Positions 1 through 12,851 are shown, counted from the stretch's first letter. The stretch: 64,000 nt of DNA from Toxoplasma gondii ME49 (GCF_000006565.2 NC_031473.1:3326134-3390133), one strand, 5' to 3'. Numbers and translations are program-made. Notes: generated by a model from the letters alone, not told the origin.

Positions 1-409
1 GAAGAGTGAGCAGGAAAAGGGAATGCGGCGATTTTCTGGTCAGGTCCTCAAACCAAAACCACCTGAAAACCTTTTCTCCCCGATGTGATCGACGTACCAA
101 TGACACATGAGTGAACGGTGACAACTCCAAGCCAGTGGTTCAAACCCGTCAGCGGTATGCTTGGGATGTTAGTTTTTCTGCTTCTGTGTTCCAATTTCCC
201 ACCTTTGCTACTGTTCACTCGTTCTTATCGGTTCCTGTATTCTTCGGAATATCTTTAGCGTGTCGGTCTGTGTCGGAAGAACACAGGCAGGTTTGGTTGC
301 GCTGCGCGGAAACGAGGCAGTTGGTGGATGGAACCGACTTGCACGGTGTGCGTTTCCTTCTGCTCTGCACTCGCGTTATCCTCTTTTCGTTCAACGCTGG
401 AAACTACCC
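1..409. other. 5' flank of the ALG7 gene
   Basis: I see no conserved coding sequence here. Several overlapping frames are open by chance. One of them (from 260) runs in frame into the first ALG7 exon, so part of this stretch could be coding if the true start lies upstream of 410. Otherwise it is promoter and 5' untranslated sequence. Confidence 0.4.
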
Positions 410-3400
410 ATGCGGTGGAAAGACGCTACGTGGAATGTGTTTGTGTGCATCGCCACTGTCGCGCTTTCCTCCTTCACAACAGAAATGAGGGCAGAACGTA
501 CTTCTGGTCAGGATGGACCAAAAAGCAAGCTGCAACCGTCGCTGTGTCTGTCAAGATGCCTACTCCTCCTTGTCGCCACTCTTTCGTTGCCGCTTCTCAT
601 TCTTCCCACGCCTTTCGTCCGTCCCGTAGCAGGGGTCGTGTTTCTTGCCACTCTTTGCTTCGGTTTCGTTCGCCACTTCATTCCGTACTGGGACGAAAGA
701 ATGAAGAGGAAAGGTAGGAGTTGTTGTTCTTCTTCATGTTTTTTCGTGGTGTGTCGCCCCTGCCTCTGGGTTTGTCATTTCACTTGGGCGAACGCATGCG
801 TGAGTCCCCTGTTCCTAGAACCACACAGAACAGATACACCACCATTGCCTATGCTGTCGAAACTGCATCCTTATCGTTGCCTCAATGAGCATGTCCGGTA
901 ATAGAATAGCTGACACAAAAAAAGGAAGTGCCCATGTACCCTCTCGCCGTATTCATAGGTGTATAGTTGTCGATCGGGTTTTCTGTCCACACATTCGCAT
1001 ATTTATTCCCGTGACTGCCGGTTGTTCTCACTGTCCACCCACAGATTGACGTATCTACATATGTGTCAACGTGGCAGTTTCCGTATATATATGTAAATAA
1101 ATATGTTTAAACATATGAATATGTATAGGTATATCTACATATATATACACGCACGCAGATATATATACATATATTTATGTATACAATTATATGAATCATA
1201 TGAAATCATATGAAACAATACATGCAGACGGAGTCCCTTTTTGCTAACTACCACCTTTATCTTGTGCAACATGGTTGGCAGGAAGCATTCGGGCATTCGG
1301 TCGCTACAGCGGTTAGAGTGGGTTTTTTAGAACAGCACCTAGCGTAGGCGAAGTCCAACCTGTTCTGTCCACATTTCCAGAAGCGCCTCAGTGTTTGAGG
1401 AATCGTCTCGGCCTCGTGAATTCCCTTCCTGCTTTTGTAGGTGTCACGGGAAGAGACATGCACAAACCGCTTCCCGCTCCTGTCCTCTCTGAGGGCATGG
1501 GCCTCGTCTCGGCGTTCGTCTTCGTCCTCGCAGCTGTTGCGTCGCAGGTGCTTCTGAAAAATGACGACAAAAAGGTGAGAATCGTTTTTCTCTTTTCGGT
1601 ATTTCCGGAGTTACTCGCAAGGAAGGAGTGACTGGACTTTCCTCTATCCGACTGTGCATGGTTCTGCGAAGATCTTACGTAATGTTCTGGTGCAACTACT
1701 CAAAGTTACGCAGCGGCCTGGCAAGTAGTAACCAGAGAGCTAAAAGACAATGAAATTGAATTTCAGTTCTCGCGTTCCTTGTGTAAAACAGTAAAAGGCT
1801 GGAGATAGCAGCATTTACATGGTATACAGTGTCATAGGAGACGCATAACATGCTGGACTGGCGTTCGTGCTCAGTATTCCGAACGACTCCAGTGAGTTTC
1901 TCGTACACTACTGTCCCCCGAAGACGACGAGGTGACGGCTTTCTGCCATTGCCTTTCACTATAGGCAACAGGTGTCCTATTCACCTGCTCGTATCCGTAG
2001 TTCTTCACTCGCAAGTACGGCCGCAAGTTCGGCCGAATGTGTTTCCCGTTTCTTTACTGAGAACAACTTGCCTGCTTTTATTTACCCCGAGTGTCACCGC
2101 AGGACAAAATCTTCGCTTCCTGCATCGAGTAACCCGGGACATGAGGAAGCCCACCTTTTCCGTTTTGGCTCTTCTCTTTGTTGCGGTTTCCCTGCTTTCT
2201 CCTTCGTCTGTCTGTGCAGCTGGTGGAATATAACGCAGGCCTTTTGTCCATCACGCTCATGACATTTCTCGGCTTCGCGGACGACCTCTTGGAGTTGCCC
2301 TGGAGAGCGAAGATGTTGACGCCTCTGGTTGCATCGGTTCCGCTTCTTGTCGCGTACACGGGCCGCACCACCATTCTTCTTCCCGACTGGGTCTTTCCCT
2401 TTGTCGACTCGCTCGCTGCTTTTCCAGCTTTGCTGGAACAGTCTCTCTCCGTCTGGATATCTCCAGCGACGGTAGCTCTCCGCACCTTCTGGGCGTCCGT
2501 AGTGGATTCGACTGGTGCATTGTACAGCCAGCTTTTCGCTTCTGGACTGCTCAGCAGAGTCGGAATGTCCCCGGAAGAGTTTTCTTTCCCTTCTTTGCTC
2601 GCATCCCTCTTCGCGTCTTTCACAGCTTTTCTTCAAACGTTTTCCAGCTCGCTGTCGGGTCTCCTCACCGGCTACTGCCTCCTGCCCACTGCGTCCCCCA
2701 CTGAGGCGCTTGCCTTCGCTGCTCCCCTTCCTATTCCTTCGTCTCCCGCTTCTCTTCTCTCCTCTCTCGACACGCGTGACTCACACGACGCGCCAGGACC
2801 ATTCTCGGCGCCCGGGCCAGGCCTCGCCGCTGCGTGGCTTACCACAGCAGACGCCTTTGATCTGCAGAGAAACGACATGCGTATCCACTCTCCGTCTGAC
2901 AGCATTCCCGCCGGAAGTACTGTCGGCTGGGGAACAGGCCCTCCAGTCGTTGTCGACCTCGGCGCTTTCTACTACGTCTACATGGCCTTGCTCACTGTCT
3001 TCTGTACCAACGCAATCAACATTTACGCCGGTAAGTTTTCAAATAGGGTCTCCTCGTGTCTTCTATGCGCGTTTGACGCTCTCACTCGAGTGTGGAGATG
3101 GAGACGCCATCCTCCTCGAAAGCGGAATCGAACACAAGTCATGCAACGACTCGCGAAACCCTGACGCCGCAAATTCCCCGCAGTTGAGCGCTGTGTTACT
3201 CCCAAGAGGATACCCGCGGAGCGCGCTCACGCAGAAGCCCAAATGTATATCTTACTTCTGGATGCTACTCTCTAGTGTCTAAACTGATACTGAAGATGAC
3301 TCCAGCTGTGACAGATAGACAACCAAGTCCGATTTTACTGGCATTCGTATTTGCTTGAAATTCCTGTGTGGAAGAGGTTTCATAAGAAACGAGGATCTGA

Positions 3401-6400
3401 ACCCGCTCTTGTGCGGACTGTGATGCGCAGGAATCAATGGACTTGAGGTCGGCCAGTCGGTCGTCATGAGCTTCTTTGTCATTGTACACAACGTCGTGGT
3501 GAGGCCCCGTTTCTTCCATTTAGCGGATCTCTGTCACCTGGGGAAGTGTCGGCGCAACTTCGCATGCGACCTGCGTGCTCCGGCTACGAAATCCGGTGAC
3601 ATCCAGGACGAAATCGTAAAACTCACTTTCGTAGTCTCCTTCCTCATGGTCGTCGGTACGGGATCCGCGGATAGGAATCTTTTTGGTCTGGCATGCATAG
3701 ACAGGAATCGATTCCTCGCGACGATCTCGAGACATTCAGAATCTCGAACCTGCTCTCGAACATCCATCACAAGTGTCACGGTTCAACCACGCGGCTCTCC
3801 TTTTGCGCTTGGAGACGAGGTCTCCTACACGAATCTAGGTGTATATCTGCGTGTGTATCTTCTTGCGTCCGTAGCGAGCGAGCTCCTGTGTTTTGCGACA
3901 GAGGTTCAGTGTTGCGACAGATGACCTCATGAACAGATGTGCCACGTGCTTCTGTTCTTTTTGTCCAGGAGATCACGAACAACTGGCTACCTGGAAATGC
4001 CTCTACTGAGGCGACACTCGTTTGGCGCCAGGCAAGTCCCTTCACCTCTAGGGAGTGTATGGTGGAGTTGTCTTTGCCCCTTTCTTCGCTCTGCCGTCTC
4101 CTCCTGTTTTGCTCGTTTTGCAACTCGCCTTCCACTTTTTTTCTCTCTGTCTTTCGCTTCCCTTCCTGCTCTTTTGCTCCTCACTCGTTGGCTCGTTCTC
4201 GCGCCTCCGGCCCCCAAGTGGGTGACGGCGAACTTGGGTGCCTCGAGCCGCGGGGCAAAACGGCGGAGAGCTGTGCCGTGCCAAATGACAGAAATTTCTG
4301 CATGCGTGCCGACCCGTGTTCGCAAATCAACCAAAGCCGAAGCACGTTTTCTTCCACAAAACCGATCAACAGCGAAAGCCCCGTCCTGGGTCGGCGCTGC
4401 CTCCGAGAGACGACAGTTAAGGTGGGGACGGGACTTGCTGTCTGGCTGACCATGCGGGAAGAGTCGGAAGGTGCAGCAGTAAGAGAAACGTGAAGTCAGA
4501 ATCTCCTGTTGCTTTGAGTTTGAAGCTTATGTTTCCTGTTGGCGTTTTTGGTTGTACGCAGAATTACTTTTCCCTCATTCTCTCACTCTTCTTCTTCGCG
4601 TCTTCTCTCGGTCTCCTCTCCTTCAACTGGTAAAGCGCTGGTATTTCACCAAGAGTGGTCCACCGTCGAAAGATAAGCTCGCGAAGCAAAGTGATGGCGT
4701 AGACGCGTCTTTGTGAAGTGCTCTAGGCCAGCCTAACATGCCGTTATGTTCGATGAGATTACGTCTTCCCACTGGTACAACAGAACATTGCAGTCAAAGC
4801 ACCAGATACAGAGGAGTACCTCGGAAACTGAGTATGAGAAAAAGTCCTGCTAAGCTTCAGTCCGTGTCTTGCATCCATGAACGTCAACGATGTAGTTTCA
4901 TTAAAAAGAGATCCATGCGTGTAGATGGTAGAGAGGTCCAAACGGTCTGCAAACGTTCTTAACCCAGCCCACGTATCACCACGTTCGATGCTGTGCGATC
5001 GTTCCTAACGGAAAAGTCTTAAATATGAATGAACAAATGAGCTGACGTGGAGGTGCGGATTCACTCCAAGCAAAAGAGACTTCTTAGGGGATAGCTGAAT
5101 GCTCGTACGGCTTGCACTTACTTGGCTTTTCTGTTTGAGTTAAGGAATCGCCAGTGTCGATTGTGGTATCCCTGGCCTCCAGTGCCTCAGGGCCTCTCGT
5201 GAACAGAACAGATTACAGGACGATGCGTCGCATCTTTGCAACAGAGAAGACACAAATGTGCAAGTATATGCTGTCCGATACACACACAGATGCATGCACA
5301 TCTGCCAGTGCATATACACGTAGCTGACTAGTTGAAGTCCGTCGCTGGAGGCGTAGACGCGTCTACACATGTTCTCGTGGTTTATACCAAATCGTGACGG
5401 ATCGTAGGGGTCTGTCGATCCATCCGCGTGAGAATGCCTGCTTGCATTTATGTCGATGAACGGTGCATTCGCTTCTATCTGCGTAAAAAGTCTCTAGAGA
5501 CATGGAGCATTTGGGCATTGTGGCGTTTCTGTGCAGGTACCCTTCTCAGGTCTTCGTTGGCGACACTTACACATGTTTCGCTGTGAGTCCGAGCTGTCCT
5601 CTCGATGCAGGTTGGCCCGTTTCTCCCCGTCGGAATGTCACTGGCAGAAACTACTTCGTGAAAACGTTTCAAGGGGGATTCCCATCCTTCCACATTTTTT
5701 GCTCACTCCTCCACCTTGCGCTCGCCTTGCGTTTCGAGGCAGGCCGCTTCGATCCGTCTAAGTCTCCCACGAGAGTGCGTGGCTCGTGGTACTTCGGTGT
5801 GTGTTCGTTGTGGAACCCTTCAGGGCATCTACTTTGCTGTCGTCGGGATTCTCGGCCACTTCTCCAGGACGCTGCTGCTGCTTTTCCTCCCGCAACTGCT
5901 GAACTTCCTTTTGTCCATACCGCAGGTAGGGTCGTCTCTCTTCTCAAGCATCGGAACGCGTGTGACCACAAACGAAGGCGGCTCGGCTGCCGAATGCATA
6001 GATGCACCTTCTAGCTGGCGAGTTTGGGGACGCAACCCTGACCCAGGCGGCACTCTGTTGTCCGGTTTCCGGAGCTCTCACGAGGAAAGTGTTTTTGCAT
6101 TTCAAACTCACCTAGCGCAGGTCGCGACGTTCTGTATGGCCACCACATCGGACACTTGTTGTTTGTGTGGAAGTTGGCAATATGTGAGGCTGGCTGTTTG
6201 ATTCGTCACTTCTATCGCTTGTCACGAACAGCAGTCTCCGGATCGGAGTCCGTCCTGTCCTCGCAGCAACCAGCGATCTAACTTGTGTATCCATGGAGCC
6301 CTCTTTCGCTCCTTCTCTCATTTTTTCTGTGTTTCGGATCAGCTCTTCGGTCTTGTCGCCTGTCCGAGGCACCGGACGCCAAGGTACGCTTGCAAGTGAT

Positions 6401-7295
6401 GCATCGTCGCCTAGACGCCACGTCGGCTTTCTGGTCCACATTTGGCTGGATGTCTTCACTTTATCTGGAGGTTAGAATCATATAAACGTCTACCTGCGAT
6501 CTTTCACTTCGTCATTGTGAGTCTCTGTCTATACGTGTCACATCGATGGCTGTCCGTGTGTTCACTGGGAATCGTAGCCTGCCCGACTCTCGAGTCAAGC
6601 AGGCGTTTCCGGATTCAGAGGCGTGCAGGGCACACAGAAAAGCGAAAGATGCATTTTTGCTTCTCGTGTGTTTGTGCCGTTTCAAGGTATAATGCAGCCA
6701 CTGGGAAGCTCGAGAGCTCGGGAAACCTCACGCTCATCAACCTCATTCTGACGGTATGAAGGCGATAGTTCAGACAACATAGTGAGACGACTAGAGGATA
6801 CAAACATTTCTCGCCAATTTAAGAAGTTTAGACGTACTTTGTAAACGTCTACAAGCATCAGCGTGTGCATGGAGGGGACCCGTATAACGGTTTGTTTTCA
6901 GATTGAATAGACGTGGGTGTCTGAAAATCGTGTAAAGTGTGCTATGTGCGGGAGCCTGTTCGCGTCAGCGTGTACGCCAGCGTACCTGCCTGACCGCGGT
7001 ATTTCGTTTCTGGATGCAAGCATATGTATTTTATGCGCGCATGCGGCTCTATGTGTCAGAGTACATGTGCGTGCATGCATATATCTCAGGCAGCAGTTGG
7101 CCGGCTGGTGATGCATACGATCAAAACAGAACAATCACTGAGCTTATCTTGCCTATGTCTGTTGGCTCTGTTCAGGTCGCAGGGCCCATGACGGAGAGGA
7201 AGTTGCTTATTGTCCTCATTGCTCTTCAGTTATGCTCGTGTTCTGCCGGCCTTCTGATTCGCTATTCCTCTGGGATTTACATGCTCTTCCTCTGA
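410..7295 (+). CDS. ALG7: UDP-GlcNAc:dolichyl-phosphate GlcNAc-1-phosphotransferase (ALG7/DPAGT1), 11 exons
   Basis: This ER membrane enzyme transfers GlcNAc-1-phosphate from UDP-GlcNAc to dolichyl phosphate, the tunicamycin-sensitive first step of the N-glycan precursor pathway. Exons: 410-713, 1441-1574, 2220-3030, 3431-3498, 3969-4031, 4562-4629, 5537-5582, 5824-5925, 6343-6383, 6687-6753, 7176-7295. Codon phase closes at every junction and gives about 607 residues. Family motifs appear in order: [13 protein letters not shown] (Asp-rich catalytic loop), [16 protein letters not shown] across intron 3, [46 protein letters not shown] and NLTLINLIL. The human enzyme has 408 residues; most of the surplus is an insertion in exon 3. 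Intron 5 has a GC donor. The start is uncertain: ATGs at 260, 410 and 485 are in frame, and I chose 410 because hydrophobic sequence follows. Confidence 0.93.
1081..1175. repeat. AT-rich ATAT/GTAT microsatellite in ALG7 intron 1
   Basis: Imperfect TATATATGTA-type repeats lie in the first intron. The same kind of repeat recurs across the window and only outside conserved exons. Confidence 0.8.
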
Positions 7296-9161
7296 GGACC
7301 GAGTGCACCGAGAAAAGCGTCAGAAATTGTCTGTGGTTGGCTCCTTTTTGGGCTGCCACTTGTAGGCATATACACTGATACAGAAAATTGAGTTTGTGCT
7401 TTGTTGCATGTTTTGAGTGATCAGAGGGAACGTGCCGTTGCATGCTCTGCTCGGCTTGCAGAGGGACAGGTAGCGGACGGCAGCATGCGCACAGAAAGAA
7501 ACCCGTTGTACGAATGTTGTTGTTTATGCGCTACTTTAGCATTTGAATGTTTGGAGATAAATCTCATGTTTGTTATTGTTTTGAATCTACGTTGCCAGCG
7601 AATCACTGTTGTTTTTTCCGACATACAGCGCCTCAAACGGATGTCTTTGGCCTATAAGTACCACTAGATTTGGAACTGAAACATAGAATTATCTTCAAGG
7701 CGTGTCAATGTCCGTAGCCGTACCTGCATGTAAGTATATATCTTTGCACGTAGATGTATAGACGCATCCTTGCATCTAAGAGCCAGAGATCCACACCGTG
7801 CAGGTGTCCACAAATAATGTAGATGTGTATGGAAACAAGATTCCCGAAAATGTGCCGGCGTGTAGGACGCTTCGATACACTTCTTCGTCAGTTGCCTTCC
7901 ATAGATATCACACTGACATAAGGGAAAACGTGAGAACATTTTTGGTGAGAAAGCCCCCCCCCCGAATGTTAATGGGCAAATGCGTCATACCCAACAAATA
8001 AAGTACAGTGTAGTCTTTTAAACTTGTACCGAATATTTCTTCTTTTTCCTGTGCTGCGTAGTCGAACAAGTGAGAAAAAAGGCTACAGTTGGCTCACATG
8101 GGCTCGCGTCCATGATTTCCTCAGCCTTGCGCTTTCTGGATAAGAAGGCCTCATTCGCATAGTCTGTTTACACTAGCAGCAGTTCCTGATATACCTCGTT
8201 TGCTCATTGCTGGCACCGCTCTGTGTGACAGTCTGAGGATTTCGTTTAGCATAACGACCTGGTGTTTGTAATGTGTTAATGCCTGGCCCCCGTGCCCAGT
8301 ATGCGCACAAACTTCAGGGTCCATGAGTCCATCCATGAGATTAACGAAGTAATAGATCAACAAGATGGAGAATTTTGCGCCGCGCGTCTCTGTTGTCACT
8401 CCTGTAGCTCAATTCTGAGACGAGACTATCATACAGGGGAGCTCCAAACGTGTGCGAAAGCTTTGTCAACGGACACAGTTCAACTACATCCTGAAAGAGT
8501 ATGGAAGGCGCCAAGGAAGTCGCTTCCTTCACAGAGGACCACTGGAATGCGGAATTGTCCGTGGTCTCGAGACGGCAAACGAAACATCAGCGTTGCTGAA
8601 TACTGGCAACTGGGGCTTTCAGAGGTGTAAGGGTTGCCACAGAAAATACCGGAGAGGGTTTCCGAAAACAAATCAACAGTCGAACGGAAAACAGAAACAA
8701 AACAAAACCCGCTTGACTAGAAGCAAATAAAGCAAGCGCACAGCTCACACCCAGGCCTCACGGTTCCACCTGGGAGAGAAGTCAAAGTAGCCGTAAAGCT
8801 CTTGGTAGAGCTGTGGGCATATCCTTTCATTTCATACACCTTCACCACGTGCACTCCTGGCAACGCTTGTTCGTTACCTCGGCTGTATTCCTTCAGCCGT
8901 GAACCAAGCTGTTGTTCACAGCCATATCGCGACTACGCTTTTAGCAGTCGAGGACATATTTTCGCATTTACCGGGACAACTTTTTCGGTTCCAATAAGGT
9001 TGAACGATCTGTTTCCACTGTTTGTACGGCAGCGCATATCACCGACGTCTTGAAAAACAATAACAAAGCAGTGTGACATCTGGCTCTTTGTCCAGCATTT
9101 CGTGAACCAAGGAGCTGGCTATGCCCGAGACACCGGCCCGTTTGGCACACAATCTTCTCTG
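7296..9161. other. Convergent 3' region, no gene seen
   Basis: This lies between the ends of ALG7 (+) and the secreted-protein gene (-). All open frames are short and lack recognisable motifs. A C homopolymer sits near 7955. It probably holds the 3' untranslated regions of both neighbours. Confidence 0.5.
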
Positions 9162-10580
9162 CTACTCACCGTGGGAGACGCCAGTTTCAGTAGGAACCTC
9201 CACTTGTCTGTTGAAGTGACGGTACGCCGCAGCCGCTCCTCCCAGAAGCGAGAGGACGGCTCCAAGCGAGGCGAGCATTTTCACAGCGTTTCGCTTGCCC
9301 ACACGCGGCGTATTGTCCACAGAGAGTGACTTGGCCTGGTTGACAGACTGTCTGCTTCTGCTCTGAGAAATCGCAGCCACAGGTTCTTCCACGGCATTCT
9401 CTTCTACCACTGCAGTGGACTCTGTTTTCTCCAAAGCTTCGTGCAGAACTTCTGCTTGAGCAGCCGCTGTCTCTGCGTTGCCGGCCTCGCCCCTTTCCCC
9501 CGCCTCGGAGTCGAGAACTGCGTTCTCTGGGTCGTTGGCACCCAGCTCGTCTTGAGCATCCTCAGCCGCTGTGGTTGTGGAGAGGGTCGAGGCGTGTTCA
9601 CCCACGTCAGCATAGAACGAGGCCGCCGCGTCCGAGTGACTTTGTTGGTTTAGTGGCGGGTCCTCGAGCAACGCAGTCAACTCGGGGAAACCGTGCAGGA
9701 AGCTTCTGACAACCAGTTCTTCCGCAGTGGAGTCATCCGTTCGTGTCTCGGAGTCCGGTGGCTTCCGCTGCTTTTCAGTGGTTTTTGGCAACGGATGCCT
9801 CTCGCCGGCACCCGAGCCATCGCTGACACCGTACCTCACGCCACGTAGGGCGGCCCCCTTGCCGCTTTCGAAGGTGTTTCCGGGGGTTAGTTCCATATCT
9901 TCCTGTTGGAAACCGAGCCGATCCTCTTGGTCCGCTGCCGGTGCCTGGTTGTTTTCTTCGGTCTCATCTCGCGGACCATGAACTGCGCCGCCAACCTCTA
10001 GAGCCTCCAACAGGCTTTCAGGGAGCGCCCTGGCAGCCATCTCGGAGTACCCGTCGACTGCTAGCAAGTTAGACAAATCCGCTTGCTTGCGATTCGCCGC
10101 GTCTCCAGTCTCTTCGCCTTCCGCTGCATCTTCCTTTCTGTCTTCCCCGTCCGTGTTCAGCATAGACACGCGTCGGTCGACCAGCGAGCCGGCGTCCGAG
10201 TTAGCTTCAGCAGCGACATCGGAAAGCGCTGTGAGCTCTTTCATAGTCGCGAGGGAAGAGAGGAAGGAAAGATCCTCCGCAATGACTTTCTCTAGGTCAC
10301 GAACTCCAGATTCTCCCGCTGCCTCTCGTGGCGCGGGGGAGGGCAGGCCGGCATCGTGGTTTTCGTGTAGGTCCCCAGGCAGCGCATCATTTTCCTGGTC
10401 GCTCTGCGACACGACAGACGAACCGAGCAAGTTTTCTTGCGCCGGTTCTACCCCATTTTCGTCCAGGACTCCGGAGGAGGCGTCTCTGCCTTCCGGGGTA
10501 TCTAAGGTAGATGCTTCTTCAGAACCATGCACAGACAGGGGCCGCGACAGAAGCAGAAACGAAGCGAGCAAGAAGAACAT
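9162..10580 (-). CDS. Secreted acidic protein with C-terminal membrane segment, unrecognised (dense-granule style)
   Basis: This is a single long open exon. From the ATG at 10580 it gives 472 residues opening with a signal peptide (MFFLLASFLLLSRPLSVHG, then SEEAS). The centre is long, acidic and low in structure, rich in Glu, Asp, Ala and Ser. Near the C-terminus, after a basic patch (VGKRNAVK), comes a Gly/Ala-rich hydrophobic segment (LASLGAVLSLLGGAAAA) and a short hydrophilic tail. The frame extends upstream to an ATG at 10715 (MAGPDVRE) and further to 10964. I prefer 10580 because it puts the signal peptide at the N-terminus and leaves a TGAGACG motif (10670-10676) outside the protein. 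An RxLxE motif (RALPE) occurs in the centre. I do not recognise the family. The layout resembles coccidian dense-granule or vacuole-membrane proteins, which is an inference from architecture only. Confidence 0.75.
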   Translation of the reverse strand: MFFLLASFLLLSRPLSVHGSEEASTLDTPEGRDASSGVLDENGVEPAQENLLGSSVVSQSDQENDALPGDLHENHDAGLPSPAPREAAGESGVRDLEKVIAEDLSFLSSLATMKELTALSDVAAEANSDAGSLVDRRVSMLNTDGEDRKEDAAEGEETGDAANRKQADLSNLLAVDGYSEMAARALPESLLEALEVGGAVHGPRDETEENNQAPAADQEDRLGFQQEDMELTPGNTFESGKGAALRGVRYGVSDGSGAGERHPLPKTTEKQRKPPDSETRTDDSTAEELVVRSFLHGFPELTALLEDPPLNQQSHSDAAASFYADVGEHASTLSTTTAAEDAQDELGANDPENAVLDSEAGERGEAGNAETAAAQAEVLHEALEKTESTAVVEENAVEEPVAAISQSRSRQSVNQAKSLSVDNTPRVGKRNAVKMLASLGAVLSLLGGAAAAYRHFNRQVEVPTETGVSHGE

Positions 10581-10669
10581 TGACGAAGTTAGACATTTTT
10601 TAGCAGAGGGAGAGAGACAGGCGCTTTTGAGAGTCGAAAGTGGGGCGGAGCAGGCCAAGGGAGTCTCAT

Positions 10670-10676
10670 TGAGACG
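10670..10676 (+). promoter_or_regulatory. WGAGACG-type heptamer upstream of the secreted-protein gene
   Basis: TGAGACG lies about 90 bases upstream of the preferred ATG at 10580. A/TGAGACG elements are known promoter motifs of Toxoplasma dense-granule genes and work in either orientation. One copy is weak evidence, because a 7-mer occurs often by chance and this one sits in an extended open frame. Confidence 0.25.
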
Positions 10677-10715
10677 CCAGCGCGTCGCTGCCTCACGAAC
10701 GTCCGGGCCCGCCAT

Positions 10716-12851
10716 TTCTGTGGGGGTTTCCCCTCCTTTTCTTATGCAAACGAGACAAACTGGGTAAATTAGGCGCCAGATCTGGAGTCCGCAATAACTG
10801 GAAGTCCAGCCCAGAGGCACCCAAAGGAAACACTGCAGGAAACCGTTGAGGGAAAGAGGAAAACGCCGTTGCCTTTGAGGACATTGAGGCGGTGCATCTG
10901 TAAGGTTACCGAATTGGGGGGGCCGGCGGTGCAAAAGTACAAAGTGCACGTGGGTCACAAACATGCACCCCTGCCGCTGAAAAGAAACGCATACTGGCTA
11001 AGCAACACAGGCTCGACCACATGCTCGTCAGCTTTCCATTCCTGCAGAGGGTGAGAGAATGCACCAGCGTTCTATTTCGCTCCCCGCCGGACACAGCTGT
11101 GCAAGCAATTGCTTGACCGTGCCCGTTCCCTGTCTCCAAGCAGCGACCTGCGCTACCGAAGTGGGACAGGGGCGGCAGCGCTACAACCAAGCGTGTATAG
11201 CCGCACCTTTTGCTATCCTGTGACAACTGGGTGATTCACTGTCCACCTATAGCGGCGAGAGAGACACGGAGTTAAAAAAAATCGCCTCAGGCAAGCAAAG
11301 TCCCAAAGTGTGTGCATCCTGTTCAAGATCAGAACTGCCTCCGTTGGGCGCGGGGGGAGCACGGTGGTGTCCGTTATGATTGGTCTCCGAAAGAGGCAGA
11401 TCTTTCCGATGCTGCCAGCAAAAAGATACCAGAGCCACCGATAGAAAAAAAGAACGAAGAGAACTTCTAACTCGGTCGATACAGCGTCTACGGCGTTCCA
11501 ATAGCGGAAGAGTCTGGTGATAGTGACAGCTAACAGTCCGTGGGCGTGGGTTTGCGGCCGGTGCGTCGATGACCTCCGGTGTAAAGTGGTTCAGTATATC
11601 GGATAGACGCAACACACCTGTACGTTCGCATGAACCCATTCGGCCCAAACATTCTCAGAAAAAGGGATCTTCTGTCCACAGAATCGAAACGAGGCAAAAC
11701 AAAGGGAAACCAAACTGGCTCTGGATGCAATCTCGGTTCGCACGACCGAAACATGTTGTCGCCTCCGACGCTCGTGTATCAGCGTTGTAAACGCACCCAT
11801 GTTGTCTTGCTCTTGTGAATAAGATCAGAAAACATTCCAGCGAAACAAAGAAGCCTCTAAATCGGACCATAGGTCACGTTTCTTAGCGATAGACTAGGAG
11901 CAATTTAAGTGTCCTGAGGCGGCGACCGGCTCCTCGTATCGCGTTCTCGAAAGTGCTACACGCAGCGTCTCGGAATCTTCGTGCTTCGCTTTTGTTCATT
12001 GGCGGTGCTTGTCGCCACATTTCTCTTTTAGTTGTAACCATTCCATTCATTTATTTGGCGTGAGGGTGCAGGCGCGTAGTGAGGCTTCCCGTCTTTTTGT
12101 TTTTGTGCCAGCGCCAGAACACCCTTCAACAGATTTGCCTGTGGATGCTGGGAGTGTCTGCAGGCAAAATACAGGACCCTTTGTTTTTCGCGTTCTCGAA
12201 CTGTCTGTTCCCGTACAGGGGGCCAATATGAAAGTAGCCTGAGCCGCTACAAACAGAATTTGATAAGGGAACGAGGGCGCTCGAAGAAAAAAGTCAGAGA
12301 CGCAAAACAGCATGCGTCTTCTCGGATCATACGCTACAGAAAAAATGCGTTGCTAACGCGAGTTGGGAACGAACGGCACAAAACGGAGCGGGGTGCTTTT
12401 TCCGAAAGTAGTGTGCGTTCAGTTCCAAACGTCTGTGAAATGCGCCTTTTTCGCATGCTGTGCAGTGCTTGTAGCATGAATCCGTCAGCCGTCATCCTTT
12501 GTGTTATTCATTTTGGACGAACTCTTGATTATTTTTTTTTCGTTTTAGCTAAGTGGGCGGCTTCATCCTGTTGTTGTCCACGTGCAGCATCGAAACAGAT
12601 AGGTTGTTGTTTGATGCATGTTCGTAGGTTCACTCTTTGCGTACGCACTTGCGTGTATGTGTGAAAAATATTGTGATCCGCTCGCTGCAAGGAAACAATG
12701 GCTACGATGCGGTTCCGCTTCGTTGCATTTTCATCGAAAGCCACACACTGGCTGTTTTCATAGAATCCTGGGATATAGGGAGTGCAAATGTTTGCCGGTT
12801 TGATGCTCCTCGGCTCGCTATGAACTGGTTGAGGAATGAGGGGGAGTTACC
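10716..12851. other. Divergent intergenic region, no gene seen
   Basis: It separates the secreted-protein gene (-) from the mitochondrial carrier (+) and should hold both promoters and 5' untranslated regions. No open frame shows family motifs or exon-like junctions. Confidence 0.45.

Noticed and set aside
7955..7965. C homopolymer as a functional site
   Set aside because: Short homopolymers of this kind are common, and nothing around it suggests a role.
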